From the NCBI GenBank assembly GCA_934726455.1, contig CAKVDS010000009.1, positions 1 to 59,056 of the forward strand: DNA of 59,056 nt, in the 5' to 3' direction. Source of the DNA: an uncultured Bacteroidales bacterium (lineage in GTDB: Bacteria > Bacteroidota > Bacteroidia > Bacteroidales > UBA932). Of this stretch, positions 52,720 through 59,056 are shown piece by piece (the first letter of the stretch is position 1; every line of letters begins with the position of its first letter). The notes below the pieces were generated by a model. It worked only from the letters and a program-made list of their open reading frames with translations, searched no databases and had not been told where the DNA came from. Position numbers and translations under genes: made by a program.

Positions 52720-52848
52720 TATTATATATAGGCCCCCTAACGGCAAGACAAACCGAGATTGTCAATTGCAATTGCTGAGAGCGAAAATTCTGTCTGATTT
52801 GTGGGTAATGCAATGAATTTTCCGAAGTGTGGGAGGTTTCTACGCCTC

Positions 52849-52902
52849 CTATAGTCGGACGTCCCTTCGCAGGGTGAGGGATATGTAATTCACTACTTTC
52901 AT
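52849..52902 (-). CDS. Arginine-rich leader peptide of the arginine operon
   Basis: A 17-codon reading frame, MKVVNYISLTLRRDVRL, begins 11 nt after the -7 box and so about 5 nt from the predicted start of transcription. Arginines at 12, 13 and 16 use CGA, AGG and CGA. The arginine codons lie in a possible hairpin (CCCT/AGGG, 52863-52874), and the stop codon touches a second stem GGAGG/CCTCC (52832-52849); a third stem GAAAATTC/GAATTTTC is at 52783-52822. The arrangement fits ribosome-mediated attenuation by arginine supply. No U-run terminator is visible, so the downstream mechanism is open. Confidence 0.72.
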   Translation of the reverse strand: MKVVNYISLTLRRDVRL

Positions 52903-52913
52903 GTCGAATGCGG

Positions 52914-52944
52914 CAAAGATAGGATTTTCTGATTGGAAATGCAA
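52914..52944 (-). promoter_or_regulatory. Promoter of the arginine operon
   Basis: Minus-strand TTG (52942-52944), spacer of 20, TATCTTTG (52914-52921), an exact -7 box. The transcript would begin near 52907 and have about 190 nt before the GNAT gene, holding the leader peptide and three possible stems. Confidence 0.8.
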
Positions 52945-53103
52945 GCGTTGGACTATAGAAATGGAATTTATTCCCTGATACCAAAATCTTATTGTGGGAA
53001 TTTCGGTCTGACACCAAATTTTGGCCCTGCGAATGTACCAGACGCGAAAAGTAGACACGGCTGGTTTGCGGCGCACCAGATTCTGGATCAGGCAGATGTA
53101 TTT

Positions 53104-53189
53104 GGTACGGGAAAGTGGGGGTCTGCCGTACAAAACAGTGCTTGGGGAGCATTCGGTACGGCAAAGCATGGGTTTCCCGTACGAAACGG
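53104..53189. repeat. Two imperfect 35-bp direct repeats with GTACGG/CCGTAC ends
   Basis: Copies at 53104-53138 and 53155-53189 agree at about 27 of 35 positions with a 51-bp period. Each begins GGTACGG and ends CCGTACxAAAC, so each is also a partial palindrome, and the copies can pair with each other (GTACGGGAAA with TTTCCCGTAC). They lie between the arginine promoter and the invertible segment. No gene is seen in the 53000-53490 stretch. Confidence 0.65.
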
Positions 53190-53202
53190 CTTAGCCGTGG
53201 GT

Positions 53203-53378
53203 GTCGTCTCTTGGCAAGAGACGAACAAACGATGCAAATATAATGATTTTCACCGGATTGCCAGCAAGCCCCTGTACAAATTTAAGGTTCATTTCAGTCC
53301 ATTCAATCCTGCCGTCCCACCGTGGGCGGTCGTGTGTCGGCGTTTTCCGCCCCGTGTCGTCTCTTGCCAAGAGACGAC
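53203..53378. repeat. Putative invertible promoter segment flanked by 22-bp inverted repeats
   Basis: Repeat L (53203-53224) and the reverse complement of repeat R (53357-53378) are identical over 22 bp. Each copy is itself a palindrome with 10-bp arms (TCGTCTCTTG / CAAGAGACGA) around one central base: G in L and C in R. The 132 bp between them carry two minus-strand promoters: TATATTTG (53235-53242) and TTG-19-TAAATTTG (53277-53306), and no consensus one on the plus strand. Inversion would aim them at the UpxY-like gene at 53493. In B. fragilis, capsule loci headed by upxY are switched by such invertible promoters. No recombinase gene is in the window, and this repeat sequence is not one I recognise. 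Confidence 0.6.
53235..53306 (-). promoter_or_regulatory. Promoters inside the invertible segment (OFF orientation)
   Basis: Two exact TAnnTTTG boxes on the minus strand: 53235-53242 (TATATTTG; TTG 22 nt upstream at 53265-53267) and 53277-53284 (TAAATTTG; TTG 19 nt upstream at 53304-53306). As drawn they read away from the polysaccharide genes, toward the arginine operon. Confidence 0.6.
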
Positions 53379-53492
53379 GGCGGCCGAGGGGCGGGTAAAA
53401 TGCCCGGGTCTGTTTTGGAAGCGATTGAACCTCAATGAAATAGACGGGTTCGATGTCCCCAAGGAATACCCTGACTACAAGGAAAGCGGCAG

Positions 53493-54038
53493 ATGGAGAA
53501 GCTTGATTACGACGCTCCGGCTTGGTATGTGATGCGTGTAGCCTACCAGCACGAGATCCAGACGCGCGAGCAGATAGAGGCGGCCGGTCTGGAATCGTAC
53601 CTGCCGACGGAGCGTGTGCGCAAGCGCAACGCTGCGGGCTACGCTGTCGGCTGGGAGACGCGCGCCCTCGTGCACAACTACATCTTTATTAGAGACAGCC
53701 TGAACAACATACGCCGCGTGAAGCGTGACATCCCCCATCTGAGATATTTCCTTGCGGCCGGCGGCCCTGGGGGTCTGGACACATGCCAGACGGTGCCGGA
53801 GAAGCAGATGCAGGACTTCATGACCTGCGTGCGCACGAGGGGCTCTAAACTTCTTGAGGCGGGGATAGATATAAGCAAGGGTGACAAGGTCCGCGTGCTT
53901 GCCGGCCCGTTCAAGGGGGTGGAGGGGATATATATGCGTATGCCTGGCCGTCACGAGAACAGGGTGGTTGTCCGGATCGAGGGCGTGGCAGCCGTGGCGA
54001 CGGCGGTCGTGCTGAAATGTGACGTGGAGAAGATATGA
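53493..54038 (+). CDS. UpxY-like transcription antiterminator (NusG paralog)
   Basis: A 181-residue NusG-family protein. The NGN domain runs from APAWYVMRVAYQHEIQTREQIEAAGLESYLPTE to about residue 110, with the KOW domain at the end (ISKGDKVRVLAGPFKGVEGIYMR). Specialised NusG paralogs of this size head capsular and exopolysaccharide operons in Bacteroidales (UpxY) and let RNA polymerase run through the long cluster. The 114 bp between repeat R and the ATG would form the leader it needs. Overlaps the next gene by ATGA. Confidence 0.85.
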   Translation: MEKLDYDAPAWYVMRVAYQHEIQTREQIEAAGLESYLPTERVRKRNAAGYAVGWETRALVHNYIFIRDSLNNIRRVKRDIPHLRYFLAAGGPGGLDTCQTVPEKQMQDFMTCVRTRGSKLLEAGIDISKGDKVRVLAGPFKGVEGIYMRMPGRHENRVVVRIEGVAAVATAVVLKCDVEKI

Positions 54039-55030
54039 AAAGGGAAGAGTTTGAGTCGATGCTGCCGCTTCTTCGGCCGTGGCTTGGCCGTGCCGAGGCG
54101 GACAGTCTCATGTTGACGTGTCAGCTTCGTGCCTGCCTCGCGCTTGAGGGGCTTGAGGAGAGCGGATGCGGCTTGGCACCATGGAGTGAGGAGAGTCTTG
54201 AGTCTCTTGTCGATGTCGCTCTCGATAAGGTAGGAGAGTCTGGCGACCCTGGTGAGAGTGCGCGCCTGCTGTATGCGGCGATGGATGCCTCGTTCAACTC
54301 GGAGAGTCTCGGGGAACGCCATGTGGAGCAGTGCAGGGCGTTGAGCGAGAGGGTGATAGGGCGTTTTCTCGAGGAGCGGCGCTATGCCGGCGATGAGGAT
54401 GCGGAGCGTTCTGTTTTCCGCTTGATTGTGCTAAATCTATATGGTGTGGGCGGTCCGGAGGCCGAGCACGTTGAGTGGAGAGCGTTTCTGGATTCGCTAC
54501 TGGAGAGGTGGTCGGCTGAGTCGATGGGGTCTCCTTTGTGGCCGGGGCTTACCGGTGAACAGCGCCAGATGCGGCATACGGCGATGCTGGAGGAGGCTTA
54601 TATGTTGGGTGACAGCCGCTATGCCGGGCTTCTGGAGCGGAGCTATACGGAACTTGTCAGCGGCGCGGAGCTGCCTTCCTCCGGGGCCGGTTCTACTTCT
54701 GGTTTGTTTCCGGGTGCGGAACAGCCTACGGACTTCGGCTATTTGTCGGCCCTGTATGATGCGGCCCTTGACGGGACGGACGGGCTGATGCCGGACCTGG
54801 CACTGATGGATGCCGTGGCTGGCTGTTGCGACAAATTTGTTCTGGGCAGCCTTGCCCCGGCCCAGCCTCGCGGCGCCGCGCTTTCGGCATCGGGTCCTGA
54901 TATGGCCGGCACTGGTGTTCCGTCTCTCACCCCAGCACTCTCTATGGCTCAGGCTCTGGCGGTTTCTGTGCGCTACTGCTGCTGGCAACTTTCCCGTCAG
55001 GCCGACGAGGAGTTCGACAGGAGTTTTTGA
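54035..55030 (+). CDS. Unknown 331-residue protein coupled to the UpxY-like gene
   Basis: I do not recognise this protein. It has no signal peptide or membrane segment, is rich in Leu, Ala, Glu and Ser, and appears mostly helical (MKREEFESMLPLLRPWLGRAEADSL and LMLTCQLRACLALEGL). Two low-complexity stretches (about 213-230, SSGAGSTSGLFPG; about 270-300, Pro/Ala/Ser-rich) separate helical blocks. It begins within the UpxY stop (ATGA), so the two are made together. In Bacteroides the second gene of capsule loci is upxZ, an inhibitor of other UpxY proteins of about 160 residues; this protein holds that position but is twice as long and has no visible likeness to it. Confidence 0.75.
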   Translation: MKREEFESMLPLLRPWLGRAEADSLMLTCQLRACLALEGLEESGCGLAPWSEESLESLVDVALDKVGESGDPGESARLLYAAMDASFNSESLGERHVEQCRALSERVIGRFLEERRYAGDEDAERSVFRLIVLNLYGVGGPEAEHVEWRAFLDSLLERWSAESMGSPLWPGLTGEQRQMRHTAMLEEAYMLGDSRYAGLLERSYTELVSGAELPSSGAGSTSGLFPGAEQPTDFGYLSALYDAALDGTDGLMPDLALMDAVAGCCDKFVLGSLAPAQPRGAALSASGPDMAGTGVPSLTPALSMAQALAVSVRYCCWQLSRQADEEFDRSF

Positions 55031-55037
55031 GCTGCTC

Positions 55038-55069
55038 TTTGGAAATATCTTCGAGAAAGATTATCTTTG
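55038..55069 (+). promoter_or_regulatory. Promoter of the DUF234-type ATPase gene
   Basis: TTTG (55038-55041), spacer of 20, TATCTTTG (55062-55069): a perfect Bacteroidota promoter 21 nt before the ATG at 55091. It starts just after the preceding gene ends, so this ATPase can be expressed independently of the UpxY transcript. Confidence 0.82.
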
Positions 55070-55090
55070 AGAAAGATATTTCATGGGTTT

Positions 55091-56479
55091 ATGGTTCTGA
55101 AAGAATTTTTGGACAGGGAAAAAGATGTCAGGCGGCTTCGCGCGGCTCTGGATCGTCCTGATCCTCAATTTATAGTGATATATGGAAGACGGCGTATCGG
55201 CAAGTCTTCCTTGATAAAACATGTCATAGCTCAAGCTAAGGATATCTACTTTCTGAGCGACCAGACTTCAGAGCAGAATCAGCGCATGCTGTTTTCACGC
55301 TCTGTGGCGGAATTTATAGAAGGATTTGACAAGGTTGTATATCCGGACTGGGAAACTGTTTTCCGTGCGTTGAACAACCAGTTGACGTATAGGATAACTA
55401 TTTGTCTTGATGAGTTTCCGTACCTTGTAAAAAGTTGTCCATCGCTTCCGTCCGTTATCCAGAAACTGCTGAATTTCAAAATATTCAAGTTTGATCTGGT
55501 GTTGTGCGGTTCATCGCAGCAGCTGATGTACAGTTGCGTGATGGATAAGAAGTCTCCGCTTTATGGTCTGGCTGATGAGATAATAAAACTTTCTCCCATT
55601 CCTGCCGGATATATCCGTAAGGCGCTGGATTGCAGTGCGTCGCAGGCTGTGGAGGAATATTCCATATGGGGAGGTGTTCCAAGGTATTGGGAGCTGCGGA
55701 ACGATTATCCCGATATGGAGTCCGCCATACGGAATCTGCTCCTGGATACGCAGGGTATCCTGTCAGATGAGCCGCAGAGGCTTCTTCGTGACGATATGCG
55801 TGAGACGATACAGTCGGCGACACTTCTTTCTATAATCGGAGAGGGTTCGAGCAAAATATCGGAGATAGCTTCGCGGGCCGGAAAACCGGCAAGTGAAATC
55901 ACCGAGACATTGAAAAAACTCCGGGATCTCGGTTTCGTTGCCCGGGAAGTGCCTTTCGGTGAAGATGAGAAGAACAGCAAGAAGGGACTCTATCACATAA
56001 GTGATTCGTTGTTCAGGTTTTACTACAAGTACGTTTCTCCCTATATCTCTCTGCTTGAGCTGGGTGATTCAGATGCGGTGATGGAGTTGTTCCGTAATCA
56101 GCAGGCATCTTATACGGGCGAGTGCTGGGAGCATCTGTGCCGGCGTTTCGTGAGCGGGCGGTCCATTGACGGGGTACTGTACAACCGGGCATCCAGATGG
56201 TGGGGCAAGGTTTTCCCGGAAGGTGAAAGGGAGGGCAGGATGATGGAGCTGGATGTCGTGGCGGAGTCTTTTGACAAGAAACACATCCTGATAGGCGAGT
56301 GCAAGTGGACTCGTTCCGAAAATGTCGAGGCAATCGTCAGTGAGATCCGTTCCGCAGTGCCGAATCTGCCTTTTGTCAAGAGCGGGCAGTCCGTGCATGT
56401 TGTGCTGTTCTTGAAAAATGAGCCGTTTAACCGGTCTGCAGAGAGGGTGTTCCTGCCGGAAGACGTTCTGGCTGTTTGA
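55091..56479 (+). CDS. P-loop ATPase of the archaeal-ATPase/DUF234 type
   Basis: A 462-residue protein. N-terminal AAA-like domain with Walker A GRRRIGKSS (about 32-40), then ICLDEFPYL (Walker B, about 100-108) and LVLCGSSQQLM (sensor). A winged-helix region (about 255-300: ISEIASRAGKPASEITETLKKLRDLGFV) joins to a C-terminal DUF234 domain with ELDVVAESFDKKHILIGECKW, which has the D...ExK layout of PD-(D/E)xK nucleases. Function unknown. The ATG at 55091 was chosen since an in-frame TTG at 55067 lies inside the promoter -7 box. Such ATPases are often found as isolated cargo genes in Bacteroidales. Confidence 0.82.
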   Translation: MVLKEFLDREKDVRRLRAALDRPDPQFIVIYGRRRIGKSSLIKHVIAQAKDIYFLSDQTSEQNQRMLFSRSVAEFIEGFDKVVYPDWETVFRALNNQLTYRITICLDEFPYLVKSCPSLPSVIQKLLNFKIFKFDLVLCGSSQQLMYSCVMDKKSPLYGLADEIIKLSPIPAGYIRKALDCSASQAVEEYSIWGGVPRYWELRNDYPDMESAIRNLLLDTQGILSDEPQRLLRDDMRETIQSATLLSIIGEGSSKISEIASRAGKPASEITETLKKLRDLGFVAREVPFGEDEKNSKKGLYHISDSLFRFYYKYVSPYISLLELGDSDAVMELFRNQQASYTGECWEHLCRRFVSGRSIDGVLYNRASRWWGKVFPEGEREGRMMELDVVAESFDKKHILIGECKWTRSENVEAIVSEIRSAVPNLPFVKSGQSVHVVLFLKNEPFNRSAERVFLPEDVLAV

Positions 56480-56493
56480 GACGAGAGTTTATC

Positions 56494-57060
56494 ATGGAAG
56501 TAATAAAGACAAATATAGAAGGCGCGCTTATCATCGAGCCGAGGGTGTTCGAGGACGCGAGGGGGTATTTTTTCGAGAGTTTCTCGCAACGGGAGTTCGA
56601 TGCCAAGGTCGGGCCTGTGCGCTTCGTGCAGGACAACGAGTCCAAGTCCAGTTACGGGGTGATGCGCGGCCTGCATTTTCAGGTGCCGCCGTTCGCCCAG
56701 AGCAAGCTGGTGCGCTGCGTGCGCGGCAGTGTGCTTGACGTGGCAGTGGACATCCGCCGGGGAAGTCCTACCTACGGGCAGCACGTGGCGGTCGAGTTGA
56801 GTGAGGATAACCATCGCCAGTTCTTCATACCCCGAGGCTTTGCGCACGGCTTCTCGGTATTGAGCGAGACGGCTGTTTTCCAGTACAAGTGCGATGAGTA
56901 TTATCATCCGGAGTCGGAAGGGGGCATCAGTATCCTCGACAGTTCGCTCGGCATCGACTGGCGCATCCCGGCGGATCACGTCATCTTGAGCGAGAAGGAT
57001 ACGAAGCACCGGCCGCTGCGGGACTTTGTGACCCCGTTTTCTTGCGATTTGGAGCAGTAA
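56494..57060 (+). CDS. rmlC: dTDP-4-dehydrorhamnose 3,5-epimerase
   Basis: Cupin-fold epimerase of 188 residues, usual length, making dTDP-4-keto-L-rhamnose for O-antigen or capsule. Catalytic His61 is in GVMRGLHFQ, the conserved tyrosine at about 131 in FQYKCDEYYHP, and FIPRGFAHGF and LSEKDTKHRPL complete the pattern. Starts at ATG 56494, 14 nt after the ATPase stop. rmlA, rmlB and rmlD are not in the window; they may lie past the right edge or elsewhere. Confidence 0.93.
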   Translation: MEVIKTNIEGALIIEPRVFEDARGYFFESFSQREFDAKVGPVRFVQDNESKSSYGVMRGLHFQVPPFAQSKLVRCVRGSVLDVAVDIRRGSPTYGQHVAVELSEDNHRQFFIPRGFAHGFSVLSETAVFQYKCDEYYHPESEGGISILDSSLGIDWRIPADHVILSEKDTKHRPLRDFVTPFSCDLEQ

Positions 57061-57077
57061 CGGCTACGGTGCACTGG

Positions 57078-57148
57078 ATGAGTGCATGATTTGGCGAAAA
57101 TTTGCACTCATTGAGTGAAAAATGCTATCTTTGTGTCCGGACACAAAG
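57078..57148 (+). promoter_or_regulatory. Promoter with nested palindromes before the DUF4143 ATPase
   Basis: TTTG (57101-57104), spacer of 21, TATCTTTG (57126-57133). A perfect 20-bp palindrome (57129-57148, core TTTGTGTCCGGACACAAA) starts within the -7 box and covers the expected start of transcription; a second inverted repeat ATGAGTGCA / TGCACTCAT (57078-57086, 57103-57111) overlaps the -33. Together they look like operator sites. Confidence 0.7.
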
Positions 57149-57157
57149 GAGTTCAGT

Positions 57158-58333
57158 ATGGTTGACGAGTCTTTATATGCTTATATGCGGCTGCAGCTGG
57201 CGCTGACGTCCAGCAGATTTCACAGATACCTTTATGATAGGGTGAACTGGTCTGCACGGATGGTAGCTGTCACAGGCGCGCGAGGGGTTGGTAAATCCAC
57301 AATGGTGCTTCAGCATCTCAAGGAGCAGCCAGCCGATTGCAAATATCTGTATGTTTCAGCTGATCATACGTATTTCAGCACCCATTCTCTTGTCGAGGTG
57401 GCTGATGAGTTTTCTAAAGAATCAGGCGAGCTTCTCGTAATAGATGAGGTTCACAAATACTCCGACTGGTCCAGACAACTCAAGCAGATTTATGATACTC
57501 ATCCGGACATGCGCGTCATATTCACCGGTTCTTCCGTTCTGGATATCATGGACGGTGTGGCGGATTTGAGCCGAAGGGTGCTGCAATACACATTATATGG
57601 ATTGTCGTTCCGGGAGTTCCTCGAACTGTTCCACAATATCAAAGCTGCGAAATACACGCTGGATGAGATACTTGCCGGAAAGGCTCAGATAGAAGGGCTC
57701 CTGCATCCTCTTCCGCTTTTCCGCCAGTACCTTTCGGAAGGCTATTACCCATTTGCCATAGAGGGGGACTTTCCGATGCGGATGCAGAATGTCATAACGA
57801 AGACGATTGAGTCAGATATTGCTCAATACGCTGAAATCAAAGCTGTTACTGCTAAGAAACTCAAGAAGATGCTGGCTGTGGTGTCGGCCGTTGCCCCGTA
57901 TAAACCTAATGCGGACAGTCTGGCGTCGGAGATCGGTGTCAGCCGCAACAGCGTCCCCGAATATCTGGCTCTGCTTGAAAAAGCCCAGTTGATCGGTCAG
58001 CTCAGGGATGATACCGGAGGAATGCGCGGGCTTGGCAAGGTAGAGAAGATATATATCGATAATCCGAGTCTCATGATGGTCCTGTCGGGCGGCAAGGCGG
58101 ATATAGGCAATATTAGGGAAACCTTTTTCTACAACCAGATGAGGGTGGAGAACGATGTCATCTCCTCGCGCCAGTCGGATTTCGTCATAGATGGACGCAC
58201 ATTCGAGATTGGAGGCAGGAATAAGGGAAAGCGTCAGATAGCGAACCTCGAAAACGCATACGTGGTGAAGGACGATATTGAGTTCGCTCAAGGCAACACC
58301 ATACCGCTCTGGGCTTTCGGGCTGAATTACTGA
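57158..58333 (+). CDS. AAA_14/DUF4143-type ATPase
   Basis: A 391-residue P-loop protein. Walker A GARGVGKST (about 40-48), LLVIDEVHKYSDW (Walker B, about 92-104) and VIFTGSSVLDI (sensor) define the AAA_14 domain; GLSFREFLELF follows. The C-terminal half (from about 230, with a winged-helix-like LASEIGVSRNSVPEYLALLEKAQLIGQL) belongs to DUF4143. Function unknown. The ATG at 57158 was used because the in-frame ATG at 57122 lies upstream of the -7 box. It is a second unrelated-looking stand-alone ATPase in the same accessory region. Confidence 0.83.
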   Translation: MVDESLYAYMRLQLALTSSRFHRYLYDRVNWSARMVAVTGARGVGKSTMVLQHLKEQPADCKYLYVSADHTYFSTHSLVEVADEFSKESGELLVIDEVHKYSDWSRQLKQIYDTHPDMRVIFTGSSVLDIMDGVADLSRRVLQYTLYGLSFREFLELFHNIKAAKYTLDEILAGKAQIEGLLHPLPLFRQYLSEGYYPFAIEGDFPMRMQNVITKTIESDIAQYAEIKAVTAKKLKKMLAVVSAVAPYKPNADSLASEIGVSRNSVPEYLALLEKAQLIGQLRDDTGGMRGLGKVEKIYIDNPSLMMVLSGGKADIGNIRETFFYNQMRVENDVISSRQSDFVIDGRTFEIGGRNKGKRQIANLENAYVVKDDIEFAQGNTIPLWAFGLNY

Positions 58334-58540
58334 ATGCGCACGGTTCAACCGAATTCTGGAATTGACTGCCGACTGATTGACACCGCAGGGAGGCGCGCTC
58401 TTGCGAAAACACCTCCCCTTGGCTGTCCGGATGAGAAAGAAGCGGCCATCAGGCCGGCAGATGCATCAGAGACTATCGCCTCCGTCGCAAATGCGCTTTG
58501 CGTACTCGGATCTTGCGCCCGTCCTTCTGCCGGAAAGTTC
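58334..58540. other. Non-coding stretch before the IS66-type element
   Basis: No convincing gene. A 78-codon plus-strand frame (58334-58570) has no recognisable motif, begins on the base after the ATPase stop, and runs into the putative transposon end. Could be the remnant interrupted by the insertion. Confidence 0.5.
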
Positions 58541-58615
58541 GTAAACTACCATTTTACCGTAAGGGTGTGAACGTCTGAGAATATACCTTTGCGAAAACCA
58601 AGAAACGCAAAGGAA

Positions 58616-58972
58616 ATGGAAACTAGCAAGGAGTACTACGACAGGATAATGTCGGACTACAAGTCAAGAGGAGCTCGCCGGAGTCTGCGGAAGTACTGCA
58701 TGGACGAGGGCGTGGACTACCAGTGGCTGCTGAAGGCGCAGAAGGAGTATTCAAGCACAGGGCAGAAGTCCGGGACGGTATCCCGGTTTATACCGTTGTT
58801 GCCGGAAGGAGAGGCGGCGCCGGACAAGCCGGCGGCACCGGAGGGCGGGCATCCGTCAGCGGAAGCGGAGTGGGCAATACGGCGTCTGGTGCTGTCCGGC
58901 CCGTACGGGGAACTTGAGATAAGCGGCGGGAGCATGCCGGCGCTTCTGTCTCTGATGGAGAAACTGAGATAG
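58616..58972 (+). CDS. IS66-type TnpA-like protein
   Basis: A 118-residue small basic protein. Residues 1-45 (YYDRIMSDYKSRGARRSLRKYCMDEGVDYQWLLKA) form the helix-turn-helix-like region of IS66 accessory proteins; the middle is linker (Pro/Ala-rich), and the tail LVLSGPYGELEISGGSMPALLSLMEKLR matches the conserved C-terminal strand pattern. Start ATG 58616, 24 nt after the -7 box. Twelve nt before the tnpB start. Confidence 0.75.
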   Translation: METSKEYYDRIMSDYKSRGARRSLRKYCMDEGVDYQWLLKAQKEYSSTGQKSGTVSRFIPLLPEGEAAPDKPAAPEGGHPSAEAEWAIRRLVLSGPYGELEISGGSMPALLSLMEKLR

Positions 58973-58984
58973 GGAGGACGGGAC

Positions 58985-59056
58985 ATGATAAACTTTACAA
59001 GCAGGACGCAGTACTACCTGAGTCCGGAGCCTACGGACATGCGTAACGGTCGCAAC
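58985..59056 (+). CDS. tnpB: IS66 TnpB, partial
   Basis: Only 24 codons remain before the window ends. The sequence YYLSPEPTDMRNGRN matches the family opening (Y-L-x-x-x-P-T-D-M-R-x-G), so this is the IS66 Orf2. Truncated by the window edge, not evidently broken. Confidence 0.75.
   Translation, partial: MINFTSRTQYYLSPEPTDMRNGRN

Larger units (their letters stand above)
58541..59056 (+). mobile_element. IS66-family insertion sequence, 5' part
   Basis: The two first genes of an IS66-type element are present and the right part is cut off by the window edge. The left boundary is set tentatively at GTAAACTACC (58541), which has the GTAA start seen at ends of IS66 relatives. A -7 box TACCTTTG lies at 58584-58591. 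Its terminal repeat partner and target duplication are outside the window. Confidence 0.65.

Noticed and set aside
52981..53024. Inverted repeat CCAAAAT/ATTTTGG upstream of the arginine promoter as an ArgR box
   Set aside because: Does not resemble the known ARG-box and its 30-nt spacer is too long.
32903..53169. Search for CRISPR arrays and rRNA genes
   Set aside because: No regularly spaced repeats and no rRNA-like sequence seen here or elsewhere in the window.
58334..58570. Possible 78-residue protein
   Set aside because: No recognisable sequence, no promoter of its own, and it runs into the putative IS66 end.

Overview
The window looks like a chromosomal segment of a Bacteroidales bacterium, tentatively an Alistipes/Rikenellaceae-like genome judging by its fairly high G+C. 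The evidence is: Bacteroidota promoters (TTTG or TTG, about 20 nt, then TAnnTTTG) in front of most operons and no Shine-Dalgarno sites; FimB/Mfa2 and fimbrillin lipoproteins; a TamL-type lipoprotein; a V-type ATPase operon with DUF2764; the recF-DUF721 pair; an arginine cluster built around a succinylornithine-type transcarbamylase; and a UpxY-type antiterminator. Base calls and motifs are read directly. Family names come from recognised motifs, without database searches.

Layout. 1-1224: tRNA-Ala(CGC) and phosphofructokinase (minus strand). 1282-6072: plus-strand operon of nitroreductase lipoprotein, SpoU/TrmH methyltransferase, TamL and a small GH13 enzyme. 6071-13274: V-type ATPase operon E-DUF2764-A-B-D-I-K (minus). 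13288-20773: type V (FimA/Mfa-like) fimbrial operon of four lipoproteins, preceded by two tandem membrane-anchored AraC regulators (20896-23059). 23071-26588: sodium-pumping methylmalonyl-CoA decarboxylase operon. 26677-30668: recF-DUF721-pdxB-DUF4301. 30766-34990: TPR membrane protein, YebC, and an ABC transporter/GntR/DUF2807 operon with a candidate operator. 35000-40267: GSCFA protein, 5'-nucleotidase family protein, Ffh, CDF zinc exporter and META lipoprotein.

40264-52944 holds a complete arginine operon on the minus strand: GNAT-argG-argC-argD-argF'-argB-argE-argH-carA-carB. It starts from a consensus promoter followed at once by a 17-residue leader peptide with three arginines near its end (MKVVNYISLTLRRDVRL), which suggests arginine attenuation.

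52945-59056 is an accessory surface-polysaccharide region: a UpxY-like NusG paralog, an unknown 331-residue protein, two P-loop ATPases of the DUF234 and DUF4143 types, rmlC, and the start of an IS66-type element cut by the window edge. Upstream of the UpxY gene two exact 22-bp inverted repeats (53203-53224 and 53357-53378) flank about 130 bp with consensus promoters that point away from the UpxY gene. This reads as a phase-variable invertible promoter caught in the OFF orientation, and it currently faces the arginine operon. It is the most interesting structure in the window.

How the parts fit: the V-ATPase c-subunit keeps the known sodium-binding side chains and the decarboxylase is a sodium pump, so both probably work on the same sodium gradient. 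The fimbrial and polysaccharide regions are the surface-variation modules, each with its own unusual regulatory DNA (a G9 tract, membrane AraC pairs, the invertible segment).
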